50,036 nucleotides of DNA from DASRFA01 sp035651755. GTDB taxonomy: Bacteria > Desulfobacterota > Binatia > UBA12015. Under the pieces are notes generated by a model. The model worked only from the letters and a program-made list of their open reading frames with translations, was not told the DNA's origin and searched no databases. Shown piece by piece: positions 9,073 through 17,538 of this stretch (position 1 is its first letter; each line of letters starts with the position of its first letter). The translations under genes and the position numbers were made by a program. The stretch spans positions 1 through 50,036 of the forward strand of contig DASRFA010000030.1 in NCBI GenBank assembly GCA_035651755.1. Direction: 5' to 3'.

Positions 9073-10545
9073 CTACGGAAGCACGACCACGAACTCGGCG
9101 CCACCGCCCTCACGGTTCCGCGCCGCGATCGCTCCGCCGTGGAGCTCGACGATCCGCCGCGCGACCGCGAGCCCGAGCCCGGTGCCGCGCACGCGCCCGG
9201 TCACGAACGGCTCGAAGATCCGCGACTCCTCGCCCGCCGCGACGCCCGGCCCGCGGTCGCGAACCGCGATCGTCAGGCGCCCGCGCTCGGTCGCGATCGC
9301 GATCTCGATCGGCGCGTCGGGCGGGGACGCCTCGACCGCGTTCCGCATCAGGTTGTCGAGGACCTGGCGGATGCGAGCGGCGTCGAGGCGCCAGCTGCGC
9401 GGCGCGCGGCTCGCGTCGATCGCGAAGCGATCGGGCGCGAGCGATTGCGCGACGTCGCGCGCGATCGCTGCCGGATCGACGGGCGCGGGCTCGACGCGGC
9501 TCGAGCGGACGAGGCTCAGCAGGTCCTCGCTCAGGTGCTCGATGCGCGTCGCCTCGTGCACGACGCGCTCCGCCTTCGCGTGCGCGCGCTCGCCCGGCGC
9601 GAGCGTCTCGACCAGGAGCTGCGCATGGCCCTTGAGCGACGCGAGCGGGTTTCGGATCTCGTGCGCGAGCACGGCCGACATCTCGCCCAGGCTCGCGAGC
9701 TGACGCTGGCGCTCGGCGCGCTCCTGCAGATCTTCCGCGCGCCGCGACAGACGGACGAGCGCGAGACCGGCCGCCAGCAGCGCGGCGACCGCTCCGAACG
9801 CGGTCAAAAGCGCCGTCGTCGCCGCGCCGCGCAGCGCGTTCGCCTCGACCGGCTCGAACTCGATCACGATCGGTCCGCGGCGGGGGGGTCGGCCGGGACC
9901 GTGGTCGCCGAGCGGTGGGAAGGGCGGGTGGCCGGGCGGCGGGCCGGGCGGCCGCGCGAAGCCGCGATGCGGGAAGTCGTGTCGCGGAGCCCGGTCGGCG
10001 CGCGCGTCCGCGTCCGGCCGCGCGGGTCCGGGCTCTCCTTCGCCGTCGAGATCCGGCGGCGGCCCGCGCCGGCGATCGCGCTCGAGCCACGGCGGCAGAT
10101 GGCCCGGTACGCCCGGAGGCGGCGGCGGACGAGCGTCGACCATCGCGACCCGGCCGTCGAGATCGATCACCTCGCCTGGGCGCATGGCCGCAACGGCGGC
10201 GCGCATGCGGTCGTCGGACATCCAGCAGTCGCCGGCTCGGACGATCCCGCTCTCGTAGCCGAGCGAGGCGATGCAGCGGAGGCCCAGGTCGGCATTCGCC
10301 TCGAGGAATCCCTCCAGCGTCGCCCCGTCGGGCGGGCCGTCGAACCCGATCCCGTGGCGCAGCGCCTGCAGAAGGCCCTGGCCCTGGCCGAGCGCGACCG
10401 CCTCGTAGACACGCCCGGCGCTCACGAAGCTGTAGAGCGCCGTCCCGACGAGCGCGACGCCGACGAGCGCAAAGATCGCGACCTGGGCCCAGCGCACGCG
10501 ACGCAGCGAGCGGGTCGTGTCGGCCGGTCGCGGGTCGGACGTCAT
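9073..10545 (-). CDS. Membrane sensor histidine kinase (ZraS/NtrB-like)
   Basis: 490 aa with TM1 at about 20-42, a periplasmic region of about 195 residues, TM2 at about 240-262, then HisKA (VLAHEIRNPLASLKGH, the His autophosphorylates), N box (NLMRNAVEAS), G1 (DRGPGV) and G2 (GTGLGLAV). The second half of the periplasmic part is exceptionally rich in Pro, His, Arg and Asp (for example HPPFPPLGDHGPG), unlike an ordinary PAS/Cache sensor, and could bind metal or an envelope component. ATG 10545 is preceded by AGGAAG. It is followed after 12 bases by its regulator. A sigma-54-like promoter lies at 10613-10628 on the same strand, suggesting autoactivation. Confidence 0.93.
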   Translation of the reverse strand: MTSDPRPADTTRSLRRVRWAQVAIFALVGVALVGTALYSFVSAGRVYEAVALGQGQGLLQALRHGIGFDGPPDGATLEGFLEANADLGLRCIASLGYESGIVRAGDCWMSDDRMRAAVAAMRPGEVIDLDGRVAMVDARPPPPPGVPGHLPPWLERDRRRGPPPDLDGEGEPGPARPDADARADRAPRHDFPHRGFARPPGPPPGHPPFPPLGDHGPGRPPRRGPIVIEFEPVEANALRGAATTALLTAFGAVAALLAAGLALVRLSRRAEDLQERAERQRQLASLGEMSAVLAHEIRNPLASLKGHAQLLVETLAPGERAHAKAERVVHEATRIEHLSEDLLSLVRSSRVEPAPVDPAAIARDVAQSLAPDRFAIDASRAPRSWRLDAARIRQVLDNLMRNAVEASPPDAPIEIAIATERGRLTIAVRDRGPGVAAGEESRIFEPFVTGRVRGTGLGLAVARRIVELHGGAIAARNREGGGAEFVVVLP

Positions 10546-10612
10546 CGTCGGGGCTTCCTAGGGCGTCGCGCCGCCGCCGTCCATCGCGCCGCCGCGAACC
10601 GGGGAGAAGGCT

Positions 10613-10628
10613 CGCAACCCGTGTGCCG
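10613..10628 (-). promoter_or_regulatory. Sigma-54-like promoter for the kinase/regulator pair
   Basis: Minus-strand sequence CGGCACACGGGTTGCG fits TGGCACGnnnnTTGCw with GG and GC at the correct -24/-12 spacing. Predicted start is near 10600, about 55 bases before the kinase ATG. Sequence match only. Confidence 0.6.
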
Positions 10629-10691
10629 CTCGCCGATCGCCGTCGGCGCATCGCGCTCCAGCGCCGATCGAGCGAGCCGCGAACGCGAGAA

Positions 10692-10724
10692 TGCGGAAAC
10701 CGCAGCGCCGCTGCGGTTTCCGCA
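10692..10724. promoter_or_regulatory. Central dyad, probable enhancer site for the NtrC-type regulator
   Basis: Two copies of a 13-bp interrupted palindrome, TGCGGAAACCGCA and TGCGGTTTCCGCA, lie head to head; together they form a perfect 15-bp inverted repeat around GCC. The site sits 63 bases from the minus-strand sigma-54-like promoter and 54 bases from the plus-strand one, a usual distance for a UAS serving both. A transcription terminator is less likely because genes diverge from here. Confidence 0.65.
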
Positions 10725-10778
10725 GCACGGGAGACGCGCGCGCCATCGCCGGCCGTTCGCGCGCTCGGCTTTTCCGGC

Positions 10779-10794
10779 TGGCACGGCGCTCGCT
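10779..10794 (+). promoter_or_regulatory. Sigma-54-like promoter for the EF-hand gene
   Basis: TGGCACGGCGCTCGCT matches the -24 element exactly and the -12 element in four of five bases, with correct spacing. Predicted start is near 10805, about 50 bases upstream of GTG 10858. Together with the dyad it explains most of the 312-bp gene-free stretch 10546-10857. Confidence 0.65.
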
Positions 10795-10857
10795 CCTGCG
10801 ACGGGGGCGCGAGCAATGGGCGCCCGCGCAATCAAGACGACGAAGGAGAAACATCCC

Positions 10858-11133
10858 GTGAAGCGAATTTTTGCTTTCCTTCCGGTCGCCGCGCTTCTCG
10901 CGGCGGCGCAGCCGGCCCTGGCGGACCCCGGCCATCGGCACCACCGGCCGACCTTCAGCGAGCTCGACGCCGATGGCGACGGCTCGGTGACGCAGGACGA
11001 GTTCCTGACGCCGGTCGTGGAGCACCTGACGGAGCGCTTCAACGCGATCGACACGAACGGCGACGGCGTCGTGAGCGAGGCGGAGTTCGAGGCCGCCAAG
11101 CCGCCGCACGCCCGCGGCTCGCAAGCGCAGTGA
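10858..11133 (+). CDS. Small secreted EF-hand calcium-binding protein
   Basis: A 91-aa product with a Sec signal peptide (MKRIFAFLPVAALLAAAQPALA, about 22 residues) and two EF-hand loops: DADGDGSVTQDE (37-48) and DTNGDGVVSEAE (65-76), both with the canonical acidic positions 1, 3, 5 and 12. Just after the signal peptide is a His cluster, GHRHHRP (25-31). It is probably periplasmic and binds Ca2+ or another divalent metal. GTG 10858 is the start: AAGGAGAA lies nine bases upstream and the signal peptide begins there; the longer upstream frame is noncoding. It is divergent from a ZraSR-like system, in the place occupied by the metal-binding protein gene zraP in enterobacteria, with its own sigma-54-like promoter. 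Confidence 0.88.
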   Translation: MKRIFAFLPVAALLAAAQPALADPGHRHHRPTFSELDADGDGSVTQDEFLTPVVEHLTERFNAIDTNGDGVVSEAEFEAAKPPHARGSQAQ

Positions 11134-11335
11134 GGGCGGAGGCGGCGCCCGGCGGCGGTCGACCGCCCCGGGCGCCGCGCTCCGACGGATTGCGTCGCCG
11201 CTGACGCATGTCGATGTCCCGTCTCGACGCAAAGGCAACCATACGGTTGCGTCATGACGAGCGCCGTGCCGGTTTCCACTTGACTTCGAGTGCCCGCTCG
11301 ACCGACGCCTTCGGCGTCGTCGAGGAGGGCCCCCC

Positions 11336-12928
11336 ATGGACGCTGGTTTGGACGTCGGCGCCGCCGCGATCTCCCTCGTTGCCCTGATCGCCCTCGCGCC
11401 CGCCGTGCCCGCCGGCGCGGACGTCTTCTTCGGCGACCTCCACGCGCACTCGGAGCTCTCGGACGACGCCGAAAACCCGCCCGAGCAGTTCTTCATCACC
11501 GCCCGCGACGTCGCCGGCCTCGACTTCGTCGTGCTGTCGGACCACGACATCTTCCTCGGCGCCGACGAGTGGGAGATCCTGAAGACCACCGCGGCCTCGT
11601 TCAACGTCGCGGGCCGGTTCGTCGCGTTCTCGGCCGTCGAGTGGACGCAGCCCTTCAGCTGGCACCTGAACGTCTATTTCCGCGGCGACCACGAGGCGTA
11701 CTGCGCGTTCCCCGACTGCCGGCGGACGTCCGACTTCCTCGACTACTACGGTCCGCGCGTCTTCGCGGGTGAGGCGGCCGCGCACGTCAACCACCCGGCG
11801 TCTCCCGAGTACCTGATCCCGTGGAACGAGATGGACGACACGGTGACGACCAGCGTCGAGGTCTGGAACTCCGACGGCGGCGGCAGCCACGAGCTCCGAT
11901 TCGGCGGCGCGCTATGGGCCCTGCGCGCGGGCTTCCGCCTCGGGCTCGTCGGCGTCTCCGACGACCACCACACGCAGCGGAGGCCGCCGTCGATCGGCAC
12001 CGGCCTGACCGGCTGCCACGCCGACGCGCTGACGCGCGCCGACCTGCTGACGGCGCTCCGCGCGCGGCGCTGCTTCGCGACCGACGGCGAGCGCATCGAG
12101 CTCGACCTCTCCGTGGGCGGAACGGCGATGGGCGGCGAGCGCAGCGCGCGGCTCGGCGACCGCCTCGCGACGCACGTCGAGGTGCTCGCGACCGCGACGC
12201 CGGTCACGGTGGAGATCGTCCGGAACGGCGACGTCGTGGCGACCCGGCGCTGCGACACGCCGGTGTGCGACGTCGACGCGCGCGTCGGCGTCGCCGACCC
12301 GAACACCTTCGTCTACGCCCGCGTGGCGCAGGCGGGCGGCAAGCACGCCTGGAGCAGCCCCGTGTTCGTGCGCGGCGACTGCGCGCGCGGCACGTCGTGC
12401 CTCGCGCGCCGGCTCTCCGACGGCGGCGGAAGCGACGGCGCGGACGACTGCATCGCGCGCTGGCTCGCGCCCGCCGACGCGCCGCGGCCGTCGCGCGGCG
12501 ACCCGCCGCGCCTCACGTGCCGCGCCGGCGACTCCGCGTGCGCGACGCCGGGCGACCCGGACGCGTGCACGTTCCGGCTCGGCCTCTGCTTCGCGATCGA
12601 CGACCCGGCGGGCGACCGCTGCTCGGTGGATCAGGTCGACGGCTTCGAGGTGACCGCACCTCCGGCGTCCGGATCGGAGCCCGATGCGACGGGCCGCGAC
12701 CCTCGAAAGACGCTGGAGGCGATGTTCCGGGCGGCGACCACGTCGCCCGACAAGCCCGGCTGCACGCCGCTCTCGGCGTTCACGGTGCCGGTCGGCGTCC
12801 GACGGCTCGAGGTGCGGACGTCCGCGGGCGAGCGCAGCGATACCGACGCGATCGTCCTCGAATGCGCGCCGCGGCGACGCGGCCTCGGAAGCCGCGTGCC
12901 GCTGCTCCGCGTGTCGCGCGGGCGGTGA
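11336..12928 (+). CDS. Secreted DUF3604/PHP-domain protein
   Basis: 530 aa. An N-terminal hydrophobic segment (about 9-28) ending in PAGA looks like a signal peptide, although its n-region lacks positive charge. The PHP metal-binding signature GDLHAHSELSD follows at 33-43, with further metal-ligand motifs LSDHDIF, AAHVNHPAS and GVSDDHH. DUF3604 proteins carry this PHP-type fold; a metal-dependent phosphoesterase role is assumed for the family but unproven. The C-terminal third (about 350-530) is Cys-rich and lacks likeness to a domain I know. ATG 11336 has GAGGAGGG eight bases upstream. It ends six bases before the convergent DsbA-like gene. Confidence 0.82.
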   Translation: MDAGLDVGAAAISLVALIALAPAVPAGADVFFGDLHAHSELSDDAENPPEQFFITARDVAGLDFVVLSDHDIFLGADEWEILKTTAASFNVAGRFVAFSAVEWTQPFSWHLNVYFRGDHEAYCAFPDCRRTSDFLDYYGPRVFAGEAAAHVNHPASPEYLIPWNEMDDTVTTSVEVWNSDGGGSHELRFGGALWALRAGFRLGLVGVSDDHHTQRRPPSIGTGLTGCHADALTRADLLTALRARRCFATDGERIELDLSVGGTAMGGERSARLGDRLATHVEVLATATPVTVEIVRNGDVVATRRCDTPVCDVDARVGVADPNTFVYARVAQAGGKHAWSSPVFVRGDCARGTSCLARRLSDGGGSDGADDCIARWLAPADAPRPSRGDPPRLTCRAGDSACATPGDPDACTFRLGLCFAIDDPAGDRCSVDQVDGFEVTAPPASGSEPDATGRDPRKTLEAMFRAATTSPDKPGCTPLSAFTVPVGVRRLEVRTSAGERSDTDAIVLECAPRRRGLGSRVPLLRVSRGR

Positions 12929-12934
12929 GCGACC

Positions 12935-13936
12935 TCAGCCGCCGGCCTTCTGGAGTTCCGGATCGATCACGCCCTTGAAGGCGTCGAGCGGCTGCGCGCC
13001 CGAGAGGCGCCGGCCGTTGACGAAGAAGGTCGGGGTCGAGTTGACGTTGATCGCCTCCGCCTCCTCCTGCGTCGCATCGATCAGCGGCTGCGTCTCCTCC
13101 TTCTCGAAGCACTCCTTGACCTTGTCCCGGTCGGCGCCGGCGTTCTTCGCGATGTCGAGCAGCGCGTCGGCCGGCTTGTCGCTCGGGATCTCCTTCACCT
13201 TGTCGAACACGGTGTGGTGGTACTTCCAGTAGGCCTCGTTGCCCGACTGCTTGAAGACGCACAGCCCGATGAGCGACGCCGGCTGCGCGATCGGATGGAT
13301 CTGCGTGAGCGGGAACTGCTTGTAGACGAAGCGCACCTTGTCGCCGTACTGCTTCAGGACCTCGTCCCGCACGATCACCTCGGCCTTCGCGCAGAACGGG
13401 CACTGGAAGTCGGAGTACTCGACGATCGTGACCTTCGCGTCCTTCGGCCCGAGGCTCGGGTTCTGCGGGCCGATGTCGATCTTGGCGACGACGGACTGCA
13501 CCGGGTCGACGTTCAGGTCGATCGGGTCGACGCGCAGGAACCAGCGGCCGTCGGCGGAGATGAGGAACTTGAGATCCTGCGATTGCTCGCCGCGCGACAG
13601 CTTGAGCGTGCCCTCGTACAGTCCCGCGACCTCGGACGGCTTGATGTCCGACACCGCGACGGTGACGTCTGCCGGGATCTGACCCTGCGCCTCGAAATAG
13701 CGCTTGATCTGGGTCCCGACCTTGTCCTTGTCGACCGCGGCGCTGCCCGCCGCGGGCGCCGCCGCCGGAGCGGCGGCGGGCTGTGCGGCGGGCTTCTCGG
13801 CCGGCTGCGACGCCGGAGGGCTGGCCGGCTTGTCCCCCGACGACGGGCTCTGCGAGCACGCCGCCGCTCCGGCGGCGACCATCGCGAGCGCGGCGAGCGC
13901 GCTCCAGCGCGCACCGCGAGCCTTCCGATCCTTCAT
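12935..13936 (-). CDS. DsbA/thioredoxin-fold lipoprotein (Thioredoxin_4 type)
   Basis: 333 aa. N-terminal signal ending GAAAC (Cys27) suggests lipid attachment, though the lipobox is not ideal. A Pro/Ala-rich linker (about 35-66) leads to a small N-terminal domain (67-150) and a DsbA-like domain with redox motif CPFC (179-182) and the cis-Pro loop STPTFFVNG near the C-terminus. It should form or isomerise disulfides in exported proteins. ATG 13936 is chosen because AAAGGAG lies nine bases upstream and the signal peptide starts there. Several secreted neighbours are Cys-rich (the DUF3604 and Lcl proteins), but a specific partnership is inference. Confidence 0.9.
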   Translation of the reverse strand: MKDRKARGARWSALAALAMVAAGAAACSQSPSSGDKPASPPASQPAEKPAAQPAAAPAAAPAAGSAAVDKDKVGTQIKRYFEAQGQIPADVTVAVSDIKPSEVAGLYEGTLKLSRGEQSQDLKFLISADGRWFLRVDPIDLNVDPVQSVVAKIDIGPQNPSLGPKDAKVTIVEYSDFQCPFCAKAEVIVRDEVLKQYGDKVRFVYKQFPLTQIHPIAQPASLIGLCVFKQSGNEAYWKYHHTVFDKVKEIPSDKPADALLDIAKNAGADRDKVKECFEKEETQPLIDATQEEAEAINVNSTPTFFVNGRRLSGAQPLDAFKGVIDPELQKAGG

Positions 13937-14061
13937 GGCAATGAGCTCCTTTGGGAGGCGATCGCGATTCCTTGCCGCTCCCGCGCCGTTCGGCCGGCGG
14001 GGCGGCGAGCCTCGGGTCGACCCGGCGGCTGGCGCCTGTTTATGGGCCTCCCGCCGGGATG

Positions 14062-14949
14062 TCAAATTTGCCGGAGCAGCCGGAACCCGGGCTCGCGGCG
14101 CCCGTCCGCGCCGGCGCGCTCGACGATCTCGGCGCGCGCGCCGGGCGCGTAGCGCGCGAGCGCCGCCGAGTGGCGGAGCGCCGTGACGACGAGCTCGCCC
14201 GCCGCGATTTCGACGACCACCTCGTCCGACGGCGGGTAGAACGCGCCGTCGTCTTCCTGTGCCGCGAGGAGCGAGAACGCCTCCGCGAGCCCGACGATCC
14301 GCCGCACGCCGACGTCGAAGCTCGGCACTTCGGGCTCCGGGTCGCGCACGTCGGTCACGAGCGCGATGCCCGCGAGCCCGAGCGCGCTCGCCGCCTTCCG
14401 CTGCTCGGCGAGGAGCGCGGCGAGGGCCCTCGCGCCCGCGACGTCCAGCACCGCGAAGTCCGGGCGCACGCGGGACCAGAAGTCGAAGGCGGTCGCGCGC
14501 GACGCGTCCGCGTCGACCGGGCCGACGGGCATGTCGAGGGCGCCGAGCGCCTCGACCGCGTCGCCGACGACGAGCGAGCCCGGCGTCGGAAGGCCGCCGG
14601 GAAGGGTGTTCGTCGCGCGCATCCCGGGGCGAAGCCCGGCGCCGGCGAGAGCGCGCGCGCCGACGCGCGCCTCGCGCTCGAGGTCGCTCGCGCTGAACAC
14701 GAGCATCTCGAGCGGGCTCGGACGCGCCGGCACCCCGACCCGCACCAAGTCCGCGCGCCGCCGCCAGCTCCCGTACGGCGGGTGCGCCGCCTCGTCGGCC
14801 GCGAGGTCCGCCGGCCGGACGATCGGGAGCCCGTCGAGCGTGCGGGGCGGCGCCGAGATGCCCGCCCGCTCCCAGCGCTCGCGCCAGAAGCCGCCGCTCT
14901 CGAACAGCTCGCGCAGGTGGCCTGCGAGTCCCTCGCTCTCACGCTCCAT
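14062..14949 (-). CDS. Degenerate phenylacetate-CoA-ligase-like protein
   Basis: 295 aa. The order of segments follows the N-terminal part of PaaK: GLPIVRPADLAADEAAHPPYG, LVRVGV, SASDLEREARVGARALAGAGLRPG, then a middle domain with GALDMPVGPVDAD and the RPDFAVL strand. However, the ATP-binding SSGTTGxP loop expected after LVRV is replaced by PARPSPLEM, and the usual 430-residue length is cut by about a third, with the C-terminal lid missing. Frame and GC3 are intact and a good AGGAG precedes ATG 14949, so it looks like a maintained but non-adenylating paralogue rather than a fresh pseudogene. Function unknown. Confidence 0.6.
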   Translation of the reverse strand: MERESEGLAGHLRELFESGGFWRERWERAGISAPPRTLDGLPIVRPADLAADEAAHPPYGSWRRRADLVRVGVPARPSPLEMLVFSASDLEREARVGARALAGAGLRPGMRATNTLPGGLPTPGSLVVGDAVEALGALDMPVGPVDADASRATAFDFWSRVRPDFAVLDVAGARALAALLAEQRKAASALGLAGIALVTDVRDPEPEVPSFDVGVRRIVGLAEAFSLLAAQEDDGAFYPPSDEVVVEIAAGELVVTALRHSAALARYAPGARAEIVERAGADGRREPGFRLLRQI

Positions 14950-15018
14950 TGCCGGATCGCTCCTCTTCGCCGCTCGCGCGAACGGGATAGCAGGCGACCC
15001 GGCCGTCGCGCGAAGCGA

Positions 15019-16287
15019 TCAGGGCGCTCCGCCGGCCGCGTCGACGCGGAACACGTTCCCCGAGGTGAGCCCGACGACGTAGAGCTCGCCGTCGAGGTCC
15101 TCGCCGAAGGACGACAGCCCTTCGACCCGGCCCGCGGGATCGAGCGCGCCGGTGACGTCCACGACGTCGACCGCGCTGCCGGGCGCTCCGCCGCTCGACG
15201 TCAAGAGCCACATCCGGTTCGAGCAGTAGTCGCCGAAGAGGTAGCGCCCCGCCAGCTCGGGGATCGCAGCGCCGCGATAGACGAAGCCGCCGGTCACGGA
15301 GCACCCCGAGCTCCGGTCGTACTCGTGGACGGGGAGCGTGAGCCCGGTCGTGTCGCAGCCGGATTCGGGACGGAAGCAGTGAAGGCCCTCGGTGACCGGC
15401 CATCCGAAGTCGAGGCCGCCCTGCCCCGCCGGCACGTGGTCGATCTCCTCGAAGCGGTCCTGCCCGACGTCGCCGATCCAGAGGTCGCCGGTGGCGCGAT
15501 CGAAGCTGAAGCGCCAAGGGTTCCGGAGGCCCTGCTGCCAGACGTCGGGATCGCCGGTGGCGGCGTTCCCGGCCGGCGGGTCGGGATAGCGGTCGACGTC
15601 GATGCGGAGGAGCTTTCCGAGCTTCGAGGACGGATTGCGCGCGTTGTTCATCGGGTCGCCGGCGCCGCCGCCGTCGCCGAGCCCGATCGCGAGCGTGCCG
15701 TCGGGAGCGAAGGCGAGCATGCCGCCGTTGTGGTTCGGGAACGGCTGATCGACGCGGAAGAAGAGACGGGCCGGCTCGGGATCGGCGACCGGCGGATCCT
15801 CGCTCGCGCGCCGGAACTCGACGATCTCGGTGTCGCCGTCGGGGTTGGTGTAATTGACGAAGAAGCGGCCGTTCGTCGCGTAGCCGGGATGGAACGCGAG
15901 GCCGAGGAGTCCGCGCTCGCCGCAGCACGAGACGATGCCCGAGAGGTCGAGGAACGGCTCGGCTCGCATGCGACCGCCCTCGACCACCCGGATGCGGCCG
16001 GTCTGCTCGACGACGTAGAGCCGCTCCCGCTCGCCCGGCGCCTGGGTGACGAAGAGCGGCTGCTCGAGGCCGCTCGCGACCTCGGTCAGCACCATCGCCG
16101 GGATCCCCGGCGACGGCGCACCGGTCGGCTCTGGCGTCGGCGACGACGTGACCGGCGGCGGCGTCGGCGTCGCGGGCGTCGCGGTCGGCCCGCGCGAGGG
16201 CGGCGGTGCGCCGCCACCGCCACCACCGCCGCATCCCGCGACGGATGCGGCGAGGAGCAGCACCAACCCCCAGCGTGCGGCGTGCAT
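15019..16287 (-). CDS. PQQ-type sugar (glucose/sorbosone) dehydrogenase lipoprotein
   Basis: 422 aa. The signal peptide ends in SVAGC (Cys19), a lipobox, followed by a Gly run and a Pro/Thr-rich linker. The rest is a six-bladed propeller of the GSDH family: LYVVEQTGRIRVV, RGLLGLAFHPGY, FPNHNGGMLAFAPDG (contains the expected catalytic-His region), GLRNPWRFSFD, and GYVYRG-like FVYRGAAIPEL. Such proteins oxidise sugars or polyols at the cell surface when they hold PQQ. ATG 16287 is preceded at five bases by GAGG; the in-frame GTG at 16293 lies inside that ribosome-binding site. No PQQ biosynthesis gene is in the window. Confidence 0.88.
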   Translation of the reverse strand: MHAARWGLVLLLAASVAGCGGGGGGGAPPPSRGPTATPATPTPPPVTSSPTPEPTGAPSPGIPAMVLTEVASGLEQPLFVTQAPGERERLYVVEQTGRIRVVEGGRMRAEPFLDLSGIVSCCGERGLLGLAFHPGYATNGRFFVNYTNPDGDTEIVEFRRASEDPPVADPEPARLFFRVDQPFPNHNGGMLAFAPDGTLAIGLGDGGGAGDPMNNARNPSSKLGKLLRIDVDRYPDPPAGNAATGDPDVWQQGLRNPWRFSFDRATGDLWIGDVGQDRFEEIDHVPAGQGGLDFGWPVTEGLHCFRPESGCDTTGLTLPVHEYDRSSGCSVTGGFVYRGAAIPELAGRYLFGDYCSNRMWLLTSSGGAPGSAVDVVDVTGALDPAGRVEGLSSFGEDLDGELYVVGLTSGNVFRVDAAGGAP

Positions 16288-16339
16288 CTTCACCTCGCGT
16301 CGTCGGCGCCGGCCTCGCGCCGGCGCGCGGCGACGGGGC

Positions 16340-17281
16340 TCAGCTCGCCGCCGCCGCCATCTCCTTCATCAGGCCTTCCATCGTCTGCTTGGGCAAGGGG
16401 GAGGTGAAGAACTCCTTCTCCATCGCCGCGCCGAGCTCCTCGGGATCCCAGACCGGGTGCTTGAAGTCGCCGACCTGGCGCTCCGCCTGCCAGCCGCGGA
16501 AGAGGTTCACGCGTCCGTTGCCGACGCGGAACACCTCGCCGTGGATGTGCCCGGCGCGCTCGCTCGCGAGCCAGACGACCAGGGGCGCGACGTGCGCGGG
16601 GCCGGCCGCGTCCATCATCTTCGAAGGCACCTGATCGACGCTTCCGCGCCCCATCGCCTCGGTCGTGAGACGGGTGATCGCGCTCGGGGCGATCGCGTTC
16701 GCCGTCACGCCGTAGCGCGACATCTCCTTGTCGGCGATGACCGTGAGCGCGGCGATCCCCGCCTTCGCGGCGCCGTAGTTCGCCTGGCCGGCGTTGCAGA
16801 GAAGCCCCGAGTCGCTCGAGGTGTTGATGAGGCGGCCGTTCAGCGCGTTCCCCTTCTTGTGCTCCTCGCGCCAGTACGCGCAGGCATGGCGCGAGAGGTT
16901 GAACGTGCCCTTCAGGTGAACCGAGACGACGGAATCGAAGTCCTCCTCGTTCATGTTGAAGATCATGCGGTCGCGCAGGATGCCGGCGTTGTTCACGACG
17001 ACGTGCAGCGCGCCGAAGCTGTCGATCGCCGCCCGCACCATGCGCTCGGCGGCGCGGTAGTCGGCGACGTTGTCGGCGTTCGCGATCGCCTCGCCGCCGG
17101 CGGCGCGGATCGCTGCGACGACCTCGTCGGCCGGGCTCTGGCTGGCGCCGGTTCCGTCGTGGCTTCCGCCGAGGTCGTTCACGACGACCTTGGCGCCGTG
17201 CTTCGCGAGCAGCAGCGCCTCCTCCCGACCGATGCCCCGTCCGGCACCGGTGACGATCGCGACCCGGCCTGCGAGCAGCAT
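16340..17281 (-). CDS. SDR-family 3-hydroxyacyl-CoA dehydrogenase (MFE-2-like)
   Basis: 313 aa NAD(P)H Rossmann enzyme: cofactor motif TGAGRGIG (11-18), NDLGGSHDG specificity loop, NNAGILRDRMI, catalytic Ser in NTSSDSG and YGAAK (Tyr-x3-Lys). The extended VVVNDLGG plus ILRDR pattern is that of the hydroxyacyl-CoA dehydrogenase domain of peroxisomal multifunctional enzyme type 2, so a beta-oxidation role on acyl-CoAs is likely. ATG 17281 has GGGAGGGAG five bases upstream. A close paralogue is encoded at 43489-44427. The substrate is not defined. Confidence 0.9.
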   Translation of the reverse strand: MLLAGRVAIVTGAGRGIGREEALLLAKHGAKVVVNDLGGSHDGTGASQSPADEVVAAIRAAGGEAIANADNVADYRAAERMVRAAIDSFGALHVVVNNAGILRDRMIFNMNEEDFDSVVSVHLKGTFNLSRHACAYWREEHKKGNALNGRLINTSSDSGLLCNAGQANYGAAKAGIAALTVIADKEMSRYGVTANAIAPSAITRLTTEAMGRGSVDQVPSKMMDAAGPAHVAPLVVWLASERAGHIHGEVFRVGNGRVNLFRGWQAERQVGDFKHPVWDPEELGAAMEKEFFTSPLPKQTMEGLMKEMAAAAS

Positions 17282-17307
17282 GTGACTCCCTCCCGTTCGT
17301 TCGGCTT

Positions 17308-17331
17308 GCCGCGGCCGGACGTGGCCGCGGC
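17308..17331. other. 9-bp inverted repeat in the SDR leader
   Basis: GCCGCGGCC and its complement GGCCGCGGC surround GGACGT, 26 bases upstream of the SDR start. It could be an operator or a leader hairpin. No further support. Confidence 0.35.
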
Positions 17332-17400
17332 GGCGATCTTCGCGGGCCTTCGGGGGCCGTGCAAGGGTCGGTCCGGGCCGCTTGAGAAACGACGCAGGAG

Positions 17401-17471
17401 GGCGGTGGGAGCGTCGCGCGAGCGAGGCCGGCGCTCAGGTCGGAGTCGGCCTTCTGTTGTCTCATGGCAGG
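17401..17471. repeat. Long inverted-repeat element, decayed half-copy 3
   Basis: The stretch aligns with the reverse complement of the right half of copy 2: GGGAGCG, GCGAGCGAG, CCGGCGCTC, GTCGGAG and TTGTCTCATGGC are shared in order. The matching other arm is no longer recognisable beyond 17471. It lies in the divergent gap between the SDR and lemA genes. Confidence 0.6.
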
Positions 17472-17538
17472 ATCTCGTACGAGCCCAACCCGGAGCGGGG
17501 TCCTGGAACTCGCGCCGCCGCTGGGGCAAAGGGCGGGG

